Origin: Daphnia carinata
Taxonomy: Eukaryota > Arthropoda > Branchiopoda > Diplostraca > Daphniidae
Reading direction: 5' to 3'
Length of the DNA: 64,000 nucleotides
NCBI RefSeq assembly: GCF_022539665.2
Contig: NC_081334.1
Span: 1,364,001-1,428,000 of the forward strand
Position 1 is the first letter of the stretch; each line of letters begins with the position of its first letter. Positions 38,565 through 51,416 of the stretch are shown piece after piece. The position numbers and the translations under genes are program-made. The notes under the pieces are model-generated. The model was given only the letters and a program-made list of their open reading frames with translations. It did no database searches and was not told the origin of the DNA.

Positions 38565-41500
38565 TTAAACCATAACAATTTCATCTTTGCCTAAGAAGAG
38601 GAACGGGAACTGATCAATCATGGCCTGAACTGTGTCTTCAAGATGAGGCCGCATCATTTCGAAGCGGACCATATCCGTAAACTCGAAGGGTAGTAATGTA
38701 GGCCACCAACAAATGGCCAAATTCTTCGAGTCCATGCTATTGGCTTTGCAATTTTCCGTCACTCTGTTTGTGCACAAACAATAGAAAATTATTTTAGGGG
38801 CGTTTGTTACTTAAACAATCGATGCTTATCAGACAATGACGTACTTGACGAAATGCTGGAAGATGAACTTGAGCACATTGAAACTGACGGGTGTCAGCTT
38901 TTTCGTCAGAAGATCCCGCAGTGCCAGCAAACGGCAACTTCGATCTGGCGTCACTGAAAGATTCGAGGGAAAAGAACGTCACACTAAGCTCATCAAAAGA
39001 AGAATGAATTAAATCACTTACTGGAAATTTCTTCCATTTCGCTCATTTGCTCTTGCGTTAATATGGAAGGGAACCGTTTGAAGAAATCCTTCAAAGCTGT
39101 AGCCACTGCATTGACCGCGATATCCAATTCATGAATATCATAATTGGGATCTGAGGATGTGTATAAAAAAAAAATGCACATTTTAATTGAAATGTTTCTT
39201 CATTACAAATAATTTCGTAATAGAAACCTTCTTCGAGCTTCTGGAAAAGCATGTCAACATGGGCTCGATTGCCCGGCACCCGGTAAATGCCTTCAGAGTC
39301 GAGGCCCTCCGCTTCGATGAATTTGACACAGGTTTCGAGGAAGAGCGGAATGGCCCGTCCCTCTGCCATCACAATATCCTCCAACATGGGTATGGCTTTC
39401 TCCTTTTTGCTATCCTTCATTTTTAAATTGCGTTTGCGTTCGCGCTCCTTCTCTTTCTCTCGTTCCCTTCTTTGTCGCTCCTCCTCCTTCAACCGCCTCT
39501 TCTCCTGCTTCTCGTCGTCCTTAGCTTTGGCCTTGTCCTTTCGTCGTTGCGTCGACGGATCCCTTTCGGCTCTTTCTTGCTCCATGACCGAAGCGACTCC
39601 GCCGGAACCTTCTGAGCCTCTTTGCCGCGACATGAAGCCAACCTGCAAATTCATTCAAAACGTTCGCCATGAAGAATAATCCAATCCAACGTCGCATCGC
39701 ACGTCCGTCTTTCACATAAACAAAAATAGTCAATTCATGTCAAATACCAAAGGAGATCCCAAATCACGTTCTCGGGGCGATGCCACATCCATGCCGGGAT
39801 CATCGTCGGGTAAAGCGGAGTAGATGGGATCCCGTGGTCCGATTCCTATTGTGCAATGCAAGGCAAGAAACCGGCGTTACTTAGTGCAAGCCCCATCCCT
39901 TGTCGATCCGTTCGAAGAAAAGCCACCACAGCGCCCAAGATTAAAAATTAGCAAGCGCAGACATACAGTTCACAAGTGGGTAGGTTGAAAACATAACCAA
40001 AAGCAACAAGTCATACAAAAATAAAAGCTCCTGTTTTTCAAGTTTACGTTATCCGAAGGAAAATCAATTGTGAAAGCCAACCCAACCCTTTGCTCTCTCT
40101 CTCTCTCACAACCTCATACATAACCCAGGAAGGAGTAAAGAGAATATGAATAAAATGTGAGAGAGAGAAAATAAAATTCAGGGATGCTTTAATTGAGTCC
40201 GATGTGTGTACCTTTATCGGCAGCAGTAGTAGTGTCACCAGAAGTTTGACCTCTGGAACGTGCCGATAAGGGAAGGGGCATGCCGGAAGGAGGCAAGTTG
40301 GTAGTCGTTGATTGGCTGTTGGCAGAAGGCAAAGTTGGAACGCGAGGTGTGGCCACGGGGATGGCCGCTCGCTTCCGGCGGGGACGTTTGTGCGTCGACG
40401 ACTTGCGAGGCGGCCGCGAACTTCCATCACCCGATCCAAGTCCGGTTCCAGAGATATTCGGCCGGCGATCCAGCGAACTGTCGCTGCTGTCCGAGTCCGA
40501 GTAAACGGCTGCTCATAACACAAAAACCAGTTGATGCGTGGGCTTGATGACTGTGTTACGCATTTTCTTTTACAACTAGTCCTCATGCTCCCTACCCCTT
40601 TCGTTCATGTCTCCCTTCCCCTTTATGAAAACCGCATGACATTCGTAGCTTTAACCCATACGAGGCGGCGTGAAAGCTCACCGGCAAACGCGTGAATAAA
40701 GTTGATTGACATAGGGTTTAGAATAATGCGAATCAATGGGACAGAAGCTGCTTCACAAATGGAAGGACAATTAACATGAAAAAACGACAATCGCTTGACG
40801 GGTCCCAGCTTTTAGAAGACGGATACCATTTGCATGAAAGCTGACTGCAATCAAATGAAACTCGGCCATTTAAAATGATGGCCACAACTTAGCGGGGCAC
40901 AGGGAATGTTTTGCAGGGAACTGCATTAGAAAAATCAAAGCTCTTGCTTTTTACCTGGTCGCTCCTTTTCGCGGCGATAGCGGCTGCGAGTTTTCGAGGT
41001 ATTGGTCTGCGTTCCACTGGCTAACGCATCCTGAGCGGACGTGTAGCTGTAATCGCCGTCATAAGACCCGAAATGGCGATGGCCGTGGCTATCTTTGCTC
41101 TTGGCCAGCCGCGGCGGAGGTGGCGGTGGAACAGTGGGGCATTCTTTGCCGCTCGACACCAATTTCATCCTAGCGATGGCATCAGCCACGTTGGCGAAAT
41201 CCTTCGGGTTCAATTTGCCAGGATGTTGATACACTTGCTGTTGTTGCTATTCGAAAAGACAAACAGCCAATAAAATTATTAATCATTAAAATCAAAGATC
41301 ATTTCCTACCTTTCTACTCGTGTGTGGAAGATGGCCAGGCATTTGCACTTGCTGCTGCGGGAGACCTTTCCTTCGACCAGTCGTGAAAGCGCGATGAGAA
41401 TATGAATCTGCACCAGGTACGCCGCCGCTTATGCTCTGACCCCACGCTTCGTCTTCCATCTCGTTCCGTGACCGGAGAAAAACGGAATCGTCCATCCATC

Positions 41501-42100
41501 CTAATTTTTTAGTGGCCAAAAAATGAACGAGCATTATTATTATATGCTAAATCAAACTCACAAAAGAACAACGGTTCCCTACAAATTGGCAAAATTGGCA
41601 TGCATGACCAACAAGTCATCATGATATTGACCCCTGTCGACCTACACAACCCCAGTAGCGACTAAAAAAATTTAAATTAAAAAACAAACGAGTAGGAAAT
41701 GTGTGTGAAAGAAAATCAAAAGAAAAATAAATATTTCTTGTTGATTTGATCAAAAATAGAAAATGATCCTGGACATGCAATTCAAAGCGGGAGGTAAAAA
41801 AAAAAAAAAAGCCGACTAGGATGGTGGATAGCTGTAGCAAAACGTGGCGTACAGCAATAAACAACGGAAGGCATACGATAGGTCGGCGGTGTGTACCTGT
41901 CTGAGACGTCGAGATCGAGTCCCTTGAGCAAGAAGCGTCCGCTGTGCGATGAAGAGCACCGAACGTCACGCAAGAAAAATTGGTGGGGGAAATGCAAACG
42001 GTTAGAGATAAACAAATAAATTGTTTTAAAGAACTAGCCTTATCTCTTCATTATTATAATACGCTATAATTAATTGATTTCTACGTCGGCGGGGTGATTT

Positions 42101-42139
<39 letters not shown>

Positions 42140-45100
42140 AAAAGAAAAAGGGTGCGGTTGTGAGGATCAGATCCATACATGCCGCCTCGTCGAGGCTCGT
42201 GTGCGAGGAAGCGGTGGGCAGAGACGACGAGGCCGTGGCGCCGTGAAGGAGCTGCCAACGCGGAGGGGGCGGCGCTTGCGATGACGGATGCGGGTTGGAA
42301 ACGGCCGGGCCTCGGTCGGGTGGTGCCGGTTCTGGTGGTGTACTGGGCGGTGGGAAAACTTGGAAACCACCGCCTATTGGCCGCAAGTGAAAAATTGCAC
42401 GTGCCCACACACCACACAGATGACGACCGATTGTGATAATAATAAAAAAAAAAAAAAAAAAAAAAAACAAGGAAAAAAAACGCGATTGGTATCATCTGAT
42501 TTGCAACCACGCCAAACGAAAAACGGATCCCACCACTGTGGTACAACGAGCAAACGAACAAAGCCGAGTTTTTGTTTTTGCCTATCGACCTGCGAAATCT
42601 ATGCAGGGCTACAATGTCACCATTTCCACCGTTCATGCATACTGTGCCCCCGCATCGCCCGTAAATCCTACCCCAGAAAATAACACTTGCGGCGGAAAAA
42701 AGAAGCCGATATCTAAATTCATACCAAAGCCACAGCACACACACATAAATAATAATAATTTTAAAAAATAAGGCGAAAATGGCCCCAGAAATCAAGTTAC
42801 GTTTCAACCAAGAAAAAGGCGACGCTATACTCCTAATTATAATCGTATCAAAACTGCTCACTCCATGCATTCAAAAAAAAAAAAAGAAACGAATCAAACG
42901 TCACTATGGAAACCATTCTAAAAAAAAAAAAACAATGGTATCCAGAAAAACCCAATGCAACGAAAAACGAAAAAAAAAAACGGACTAAAAAGATATGCTG
43001 CATGCCGGGGACTGATAACAGCGAGAAACTCTCACCGCGACTTTTCTTATCAGCCGGATCGGCTCCACCGTTGCTTCCGACGCGCCGTTGATCTCCCCAG
43101 AGCGCCGCTTCGGCCTGAACGAGAGACGGGCCGAGCGACTGGAAGTGCGAAAAACGTGACGACGATGGAGGTGCGCTCGTGGGCACAGGAGGTGGGGGAT
43201 AGGACGGTCCGGCCGGATGGTGGTGGTGATGATGCTGAAACGAACTGTAACGATGACTAGTCCGGCCCGTGAGGCAAGGCCCACCGTCGCGCGTGAACAA
43301 TTTGGGAGAGGAGGACGACTCTTGCGATTCTCCCAAATGGCCGAATGGGGGAGGCGAAGGCGCGTGATTGGAAGCAGCAGCCGATCCAGACGATGTCGGT
43401 GTGTAATGAGGAATGGGGGTCGAATAAGGATTGAGTCCAGACGGATTCAAAGCGGACGTCATCATCAAAGAATGTTGACTTTGCAACGTCATGATATGAG
43501 AAGCGGGATTAGCCGGAATTCGACTTCCCGTCGCACCGCACGGATACGTTGGACCGCGCAGCGAGAAGGAGAAGGCCAGCGGAAGCGAATCAATACTCGG
43601 GCACGTCTGACGAGCACCCTCTGCTATGCCGACCCAACCGAAAACATTTTTTTTTTTTTTTTTTTTCGAACAACCCAACAGACCGAAAAAAACAAAAAAA
43701 ACAACAAATGAAGATGGAGAAAATTCAAGAGTAAAGTTTGAACGACAAGCATTTCTTTCTTTTTTCACACTCGGCGAAAGCAGGCCCGAGCTGAAACGCT
43801 AAAAAAAAAGATCACTTCCCATCCCTACCAGTCGAACATCGGACTGTCGCTTTAGACTTAACTTCCACAATGTTATGCCATAAGAATAAATCGAAAATGA
43901 CAGCAGTTACCTTGTCTGGTCTTTTGGCGACTCTTGAAATGACTTGGCTTGACTAGACTCTCGCCGACACCATTTTCTTTCTTGTTACGTTGCATTGGCC
44001 GGTCCAACGTAGAATAGAGATCGCTGTCGTCGCTGGGCGTTAGTCGACGTTCGTCTGGGTAGGTCGGAGACACAGCGTCTTCCCCGTCTTCGCCCAGGGA
44101 ACCGTCAGTTGGCAATCGCTCGTAAATCTCCGATCCACTGCCTTCGTTGGAGCCGGCCCGGCTTGATCGCTGGTAAACTCCGACACCGCAACGTCCGTAA
44201 ACAGGTCCGGCCAAGTGACGAGGAGGAGGAATGGGTTGCGTCCTCCTCAATGGTCGCTCCAATGTGCCCTCGCCCGAATCATTCAGGCCCGCCGCGTCTT
44301 CTAATTGGAAGGCCTGTTCTATTTCCATTTTCTTATCCCAAACTTCTTTGAAGAAAGGAGTGTAAATGGCCGATTTGGGATTGGCAGAGGCCGTCAACGT
44401 CATGAAATGAGCCTACATACAACGACATCAAAATAAACGAGGAAAAACATAAAAAGGAAAGCGATGAGCTGAGTACCTGGAGACGGTCGGCTGCGGCATT
44501 GCCGGCCGTAATAAGCTGATGACTAAGTTCAGAACTGAAGAAGGCATTGGCTGCGCCTCCACTCTCCGTCACAGCCAAGATCTGGATGGGCAAATTAGGA
44601 ATGTTTTGAGAAAAGGCAACCAAAGTGGCTAACGAAGCCTTTCGTTTCGTCGAATACACCAAGACGAAGCCATGAACTAGATCATCCCTGTTTCAAAAAG
44701 CAAAACCGTTCATGTTTTAGGCTGCAATTAGAAACCAACCTGATGGAACTGAACGTACCTGAAAGAGTCGGCCGAATGGTAGGATGTGACGACCACTTCG
44801 ACTCGACGTTTCGAGTCGCCTAGAAATGTCTCGAGGGTCAAGCTGCGTTCGCCGCTGAGGAAGCAGCACTGGTGAGAAAGGAGCGGGCCGAGGACGCTCT
44901 CCACTGAGAACGGGTCGGCGCAGAGCATCGACAAAATGATGCGGATGTCGGGCTGGCATGAACCGTCCATCAGTCCGGACGTGGATGACGATTGGCACAC
45001 GTTCAAAAAGCCGGCCCGCTGCTGAATACTCGTGACTAAGGCCCGCAGCGCGCTGCTGACTAAGTGGGGATTGAATCGCTCTCCCTGAGTTTGAACTTCG

Positions 45101-48100
45101 GCCGGCGATTCTCCGTTACGCTCGGCCTCTTCCATTGAAACGCCGACTTTGCCGCCATCCATGGATGACGTTGAGGACGATTGCGAGACTTCGATGAACG
45201 GACACTGGAGATTGTCGGCCAGGTTCAAGCCCTCGCCTTTGAGGTGTTCGTAGTCCGTCTCGCTGAGAGACGGTTCGGCCGCCATGACGATGACGATGGG
45301 CAATCCTTGGAACGGCAATCGATCTTCCTGTTCCAGATTGGACAGAAGGGTTTTCTCTAAACTGTCGCGGATGTATTCGAACGAGTCGGCGTTGGAGAAG
45401 ACGCAAAAACAGCCTTGCGGCGTGAACTCGGCCGTTCGGAACGAGTTCTCGGGCAAGCTGACATCGCCGTCGATGATCCTGTAGTCGAGGCTGTACACTT
45501 GATTGTCCATTTCGTACTCGTCCTCGTCGCACAGCGCACGAATCTCGCCAGCCAACTCGTGTGCCAAATCCGCAACGCCCAGCAGGATCAGACTGAGCTG
45601 ACTGTTGTCACTGCCGCCACTGCCCAGCATCCACTGACTATTGCGGTTCCATGACGACGGTCGATGAGCTTTGACCGAGATGAGCCGCTCGATGACAGCG
45701 TCCATGCAATTAGGATGAGCTGGACAATGCTCGCGAATAGGGCAATGGACAAAACCGAGATGCTGGAGCAACAGTAACCTTCGCTCGTTGTCCAGCCGGT
45801 CAAGCGCTTTGTAACGCGAATCCTCTTGCAATTCTTCCGTGATTTCCCGTATGTCATCTTGCGTCACTGTACCCGACGGCGCAATGCTCTTGAACTGATA
45901 AAACAGGTGGGCATGTTCCAGTAGCAATTCCTAATTAACAAAACACGTCATTTTTATTGCGAACAGAAAGTAAAACAGCACGACAAAAAAAACGGACCTG
46001 GAAGTTTTTGCGAGCCTTTTCCGTTATGTCCCTTTGATGGAGATCGTAGATGTGGTGGCAGTCGGCCTCGGAGAGCGCTTCGAAGCATTCACGACCCATG
46101 AAAAGAACCTGAACTTCCGAGAGTGTTTTTCCGGGCGTGACGTATCCCGTTTCCTCCAACAAAGACTTGAATTGGTGTCGGTACTCGAGCAGCCGTTGTT
46201 CTTTCTGCAGCGTGTTGATGTGGTTACGGAAAACCATTTCGGCTTCACTCGTATCCAACACGTCGAACGGTATCCGCATTTCGGTGCTGTCCAGCAAATC
46301 CGTTTCGGCCCACGACATTCCATCGGCCGGGCAGTCAAGGAAGTAGTTGTTGAAGTCAGGGTGGCTGTGCATCTTCTCTTTGATGAGATCCCAATCGCCT
46401 TCCTCTAAGCTGGGCAGATCTGGAAAGAATTCCAGCAGGATTTCGGGCAATGTGTCCATGTAACCTGTAAATGTTATACACAAATAAACAACTCATTAGT
46501 TTGCGAAACTAAAATGAACTACGCCAGTCGATGAGGGAACCTTTGATTTTGCGGGCCAAATGTTCGTCTTTGAGCTTCTTAACGTGACGCCGGAAAAGGC
46601 GTTGGGCGTCGTCCTGACCGAATAGGTTACAATAATGGATGTAGTCCGGATTTGCGGCCAATTTCTTGGACGTGGCCGACCAAAGGGCACGGAAATCAGT
46701 CACTTGAGCTCGTATCAAGCGCTGAAAGGCTTCCGTGGCAACATCTAGTACATCTTTGCGAGCTCGTGCCGCTTCGGCGAAGGGAACGACTCGCATGCGA
46801 TTCTTGGCCTTGTCCACCATCTGGGCCAACACGAGGAAAGCCAAGTCGACATTGACGTTCTCGTGAGCTGAAGTCTCCACCATTACGATGCTTCCTGTAG
46901 TCAAGCAATTAAAAATATTCAAGAAGCAGCCACAAAATTTAAAAGAATATACACACTGGACCTTTAAACTCCTTTCTCGAGACTAGTTTCTCGGCCTCGC
47001 GGATGAAGCCGTCAAAGGCCTCGTCATTTTTGGTGGTGGCCAGGACGATGGGTTTCTTGCTTTTGACCAGATTGGCGAGAATGGTCGCCGTGTACTCCAT
47101 TTGCCGTTCGATCGGCCGGCTGGGCACCATCGACACGTCAAACACGCAAATGAAGCCGTCAACATTGAATTTACCGTCCGGCATCACCTTTTGCTCGTAT
47201 TCCTTTTCGATTCCTATTGTTGACATCGATAAGGTGATAAGTTGGAAAACACATGAAATAACCTTTGATTTTTTTTTTTTACCTAGCTGATTCTTACAGA
47301 TGTACATGAATTTTTCAGCTGATGTTAACTTGGTAGCGGCACACCGTTTGACGTACGGCTCCATTTTGCCACCTGCATTTTTGTTTCGTGACAAAACGTT
47401 TTCAAAAGGGAAAAGAATCAGTAGAAATACAGGGTGTTTGTACTAAGAAGCGCATTATACCTTTGAAAGGCTGAAAGGAAGCATCGTCGAGAAACTCTGT
47501 CTGTTCGACTAGGTGGAAGTGATACTCGACGCCATCGTCGGCCTGCTTGGTCGTCTCTCCCCAATAAAGGAAGTGATCGTTGTTGATCACTCGGCCGCTA
47601 AAATCCGTCTATTAATAAGAAATTACAATCAATTTTGAAATAAAATGAGCGCATTAACAAATGGGGGGATTGCAGCCAGCGGTCCCATATTTTCATGCAT
47701 CAAAAAACCAACTACACGATGAGCAGTTATTTAATTACGAACGCGGGAGTGGCGGCACTTCGTCACTATTCTAAATTGCGTTTTTTCAAAATTAAATTTT
47801 TTTTTTTTTTATAAAGACGGGCAGTTACAGGGACCGCCTGTCGTGGATGGAAAAGGCCATGCGAGGGCAACGAGAATTTGCCGTTGGCACTGAAGCGGAA
47901 GTCGCCACCGCTGTCGCCACATGCAGTCAAGATTGAAACGAAAATTCCCAGTGCGCACGGTGACGTGCTTCTGGCGGTCGGAAAATCATTGGAATACCTC
48001 GACCGTCTTATAACCACGAAAAAAAATAAAAAAATAATAAAAAAAAAGAAAATTTTAAAGTAAAAAAACAAACAAAAACGGACAGAAGCCCATAAGGGAG

Positions 48101-48559
48101 GAAAATGGTCGGACATCAACGGGAATGTCATTGATTCTAGACCCAACCCCATAACGGAAACATGCCATTAATACGATTTCTTTCTTTTCACTTGGCTTTC
48201 TATCCCTCGGGGGCTTTACACTGGGTCATCAACGGTTCCAAACAGCATAGTTAAATGGATTCCAATAAAAATGTAAAAAACAAAAAAAAATATAATAAAA
48301 ATAGGCGTTGCCATCGCGCCAGTCTATTTGGTATTGTTGACACACTGCCATTGGCCATCTACCAGAATACTCTGCACATTAAACTAACCTGACTGAGGAC
48401 GGAAATATGTTCGACGTGATAATCATCGGCCAGCGACTTGATGAAGCGATTGCACAGGCAGGACTTGCCCACGCCGGACTGGCCGCGCTCTTTTTCCGTG
48501 CCGGCCAGGCCGACGACGGCTACGTTCAGCGTCCGCACCTGTTCTGCTTTCCGCGCCAT
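38565..48559 (-). CDS. RhoGAPp190: p190 Rho GTPase-activating protein
   Basis: p190 RhoGAP switches off Rho at adhesion sites. Exons (high to low): 48559-48389, 47608-47461, 47372-47283, 47213-46962, 46894-46523, 46464-45998, 45930-44759, 44687-44477, 44412-43911, 43620-43036, 42373-42179, 41941-41897, 41500-41310, 41246-40955, 40508-40212, 39845-39748, 39642-39228, 39150-39022, 38953-38845 and 38763-38565. They total 5940 nt, 1979 aa. The N-terminal GTPase-like domain has [20 protein letters not shown] (P-loop) and matches p190 to residue about 225. FF repeats cover roughly 230-500. The two pseudo-GTPase folds lie in exons 7-8. The RhoGAP domain is at about 1785-1960, with its arginine finger in EGIYRVPG and [11 protein letters not shown] near the end. 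The Ser/Pro/His-rich linker (exons 9-16) makes it some 400-480 residues longer than vertebrate and fly p190. Exons 11 and 12 are the least certain. Confidence 0.93.
42102..42137 (+). repeat. A36 homopolymer in a p190 intron
   Basis: A run of about 36 A, just 3' (minus-strand sense) of the Pro-rich exon. On the transcribed strand it is a U-run directly downstream of the exon's donor, which could influence its splicing. It may also be a retroposed poly-A remnant, but no element body is visible. Confidence 0.75.
42444..42467 (+). repeat. A24 homopolymer in a p190 intron
   Basis: A run of 24 A upstream (minus-strand sense) of the Pro-rich exon at 42373. On the minus strand it is a T-run that can act as part of a pyrimidine tract. 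Shorter A or T runs recur at 41797-41812, 42873-42883 and 43648-43665. Confidence 0.75.
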
Positions 48560-51416
48560 TTTTCTACTTCGTCTTTTGTTTCAAACGTCCTCCAACGGCT
48601 GGTGTTGAAAACGAGCTCCTGGCTAGCGGTTTGTAATTTAATCGCACTCTTCCGGAGATGGAGCAACCATCTTGATTGCTTTCCACCTTGCTTTGATGAT
48701 GTCACCGCTTTCAAATAGTCCAGATCAGCAGCATGACTCTGTTGGATAAAATAAAACAATAAATTAATACGAATTTTTTTTTTGTTTCGGAATAAAAAGG
48801 CAAACAAACGAAAAACAAACTAGATGTAGAAACGTCACCCGGCCTTATGGATAAGATCAACGTTACCGCCACCAGGGTTCGTCGCAACGAGGACGAGCTG
48901 CGTGTGTCCCCCAAAATTCAACGGCTTATAACCACAAGAGAAAGTCTCGAATCAATAGTCTGCAATTCCGAACGATGTGCAAGTGTATAGAAAAGAGGGG
49001 AGGGATTTTTAGTTGACTCGAAAGACCAAATGTAAAGTAAACAAAATTAAAAAAAAAAATACGAGAAACGTGAAAAGGGCAAATCAAACGACACTACACT
49101 CGAACGAGTTGTCAATCCACGTAGGGAGATGCAAGAGCAAATCAAATTGGAGGGAAGCTAACAAGAAAAACTGGCCATTTTTGAGAGACAACGGAAAGAG
49201 TCATTCGATTGGAAATGGATATAAAATGGATAGATGATGGCTTTGTTTTGGCGTCATCCGAGATTGGCTTGGCATTTGGCCATTCAAGGGAGAGGCGGAT
49301 CTTGACGACTAGCACACTGGTGTGCAATCGATCTCATCAGTGTTGCGATTATCTGAGCTTCTTTACAGCCCACTCAGTCGGGGAAAGAGCAAAAGCACTG
49401 GATTGCATCGATAATCAATTTTTCGGGAGGGGAACTAAGAATATCACCGTATGGCTTGTTATCGGGTGCTAGTCACAGTCAGGATTCTCTTCAAGTTTGT
49501 TGCCGACGAACGTGCATTGTAGCGAATGAATGTCAAATCCAGCAGCTGCACTAGTCGGCACCATTGCCATTCCACAGTCGATAATACTCTCCACCATTAA
49601 TGCGTTGTTTGTTATTATTTTTTACTTTTGAGAGAAGGACGGCAGGTTACGACGAGGTGGACCCGATTAAACCGCGCACGCGAGATACGCATTGGGTATG
49701 AGACCCTAAAGTGTCGCTGGATCGTAACCCAAACGACGGATTGTAATGCAAAGGGGTAGCCGGTAACAACAAAGGGAATGCACGTGCCAATGGCTGGGGG
49801 TCTTTCATGGAATGATCTTGGGTTTCCGTGTTAACTTGGATTCCGAGATCTTTTTTAGCCCGCTGATGCGAGCTCAACTAACGACGGTGCATGAGGAACG
49901 GAGCAGCTGGGAGGAAAAATTAAAAAAAAAGGGGGGAAGGATGAAGATATGTCGACCAGGGAGCGGTCGTCGTGGAAACCAGCTCCACAAAAGTGACCTT
50001 CCCTTCTGCCTTTCTTACTAAATGACACGCCGACGGAATTCCAGTTGGGCCTGAATGCAATCAATTCCTATTTGCACTGTACCCTAAAAAACCAACACAT
50101 GGAAGTCAAACTTTGAGAACGCTAGACGCCCTTCGTTTCTGTGACGTCTGAGAGAGACCGAAGCACAAGAACAATAACAACTACCGAACATGAAGGGGAA
50201 AGAAAAAAAATACGGGACTATCTCTCCTCCTCGAAGCAGATACGATTTCTCTCCAACCCCCCCCCCCCTACTAGTGACTCCGCCTTGAATCTGGAAGAGA
50301 TGAATCCATCGGATGGAGAGGGAAAAAAGGCGCTGGAGATCAGGGATGGGAATGGATCAAGAAAGTATGTGAGTGTGTGTGTGTTGGACGCTGCGCACAA
50401 GTCCAAGTGCCATCGTGCCGTCGGATTCAACCCCCGCTCCTCCTCCCCTTCCTCTTTTTCCTCCCTCCTGACGTGATCAATACCTGAGCTACAGATTCCC
50501 CCATGCCCCATTCCCAACCCCGCCAACGCACATACAGCTGTGTATCCCATTTGCAATCGTTGCGAAAAGAAATGACCCATTTCCAAATGAATTTCCTATG
50601 TGTTTTCCAATCCACCTGATACCACGAAAGACCTTGCCTGTCACACAAATGATTATGTTTAAGGAAAATAATGCTTTTTGCTCCTACGTTTCACACAAGA
50701 TTACACTAAATTCAGTCAGATATTATGACAAAGGATCTCATACCAAATAAGTCCTTGCTAATAATAAAGCAGTGAAGGGAATTTTTAGAATGTACTTGAT
50801 CCATAAAAGTGTCAAGTTTCACCAGCCAAATGTGACGATTGTGCAATAACAGCCAAGTTTCCTCACCTTGTAATGAACAACAGCTCCAACAATCACAACG
50901 CATAAAAACCAGCTTGAAACCCGCTTTTATAATGTCATCAAATAATGACTGTAACAAGGAAACACTCTAATGTTCAATAATTATTGAAGGTTGTCTCACG
51001 CACTCGACCCCCTTTGGGTTCTTCAAAGCAAGTGACACAGATGTTACAACCCACTCACATCACAGAATGCAACAAAAAAGAATTTTCACTCAAAATGTGG
51101 TAATGATTAAACACCACAAATATGCCAGTTAAGAACTCTTTTCTGCTTCTGGCGCACACACACTACTTTTTAACTTCGTGTAAATGATAAACTGTCATGA
51201 GACATATCTAATGTCACAGAAACTCGAGGTTGTCGGCCATAGGAGGTCGGCCATCTTGGGAATAATTATCGAATCGTTTACAGGAAATCGATCCGATATC
51301 TAAGCCGCGATACTTGATTATGTGTTGAGCGTTTCGAAGGACAGTCATATAAACATCGTCGATTTTTCCCTCGAATTTTAACTTGCCGTGGTGCAAAATA
51401 CTAACCGTGCACGAAA
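48560..51416. promoter_or_regulatory. 2.9 kb divergent intergenic region, p190 and TADA3
   Basis: The largest gap in the window, between two head-to-head genes, so it should hold both promoters and the p190 5' leader, possibly with untranslated exons. There is a C12 run at 50257-50268 and a short GT-rich stretch near 50370. Open stretches (for example 50141-50476 plus and 50218-50586 minus) have no recognisable content. No protein gene is supported. Confidence 0.5.
51231..51258 (+). promoter_or_regulatory. YY1-like sites upstream of TADA3
   Basis: Two copies of tcggccat lie 15 bp apart; the second (51247-51258) reads tcggccatcttg, whose ccatctt core resembles the YY1 element common just downstream of animal start sites. 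They lie about 160-185 bp before the TADA3 ATG. Function is inferred from sequence and position only. Confidence 0.35.

Noticed and set aside
39287-39679. 130-codon plus-strand open frame
   Set aside because: It is antisense to the p190 exon 39642-39228, and its Ser/Arg-rich make-up mirrors that exon's Lys/Glu-rich codons.
42100-42870. Long minus-strand open frame (256 codons) across a p190 intron
   Set aside because: It runs through homopolymer A/T tracts read as poly-Phe. Only the 195 bp part in another frame (42373-42179) fits p190 splicing.
45116-45654. Several open frames on both strands within p190 exon 7
   Set aside because: They are shadows of a long GC-rich coding exon whose own frame matches p190.
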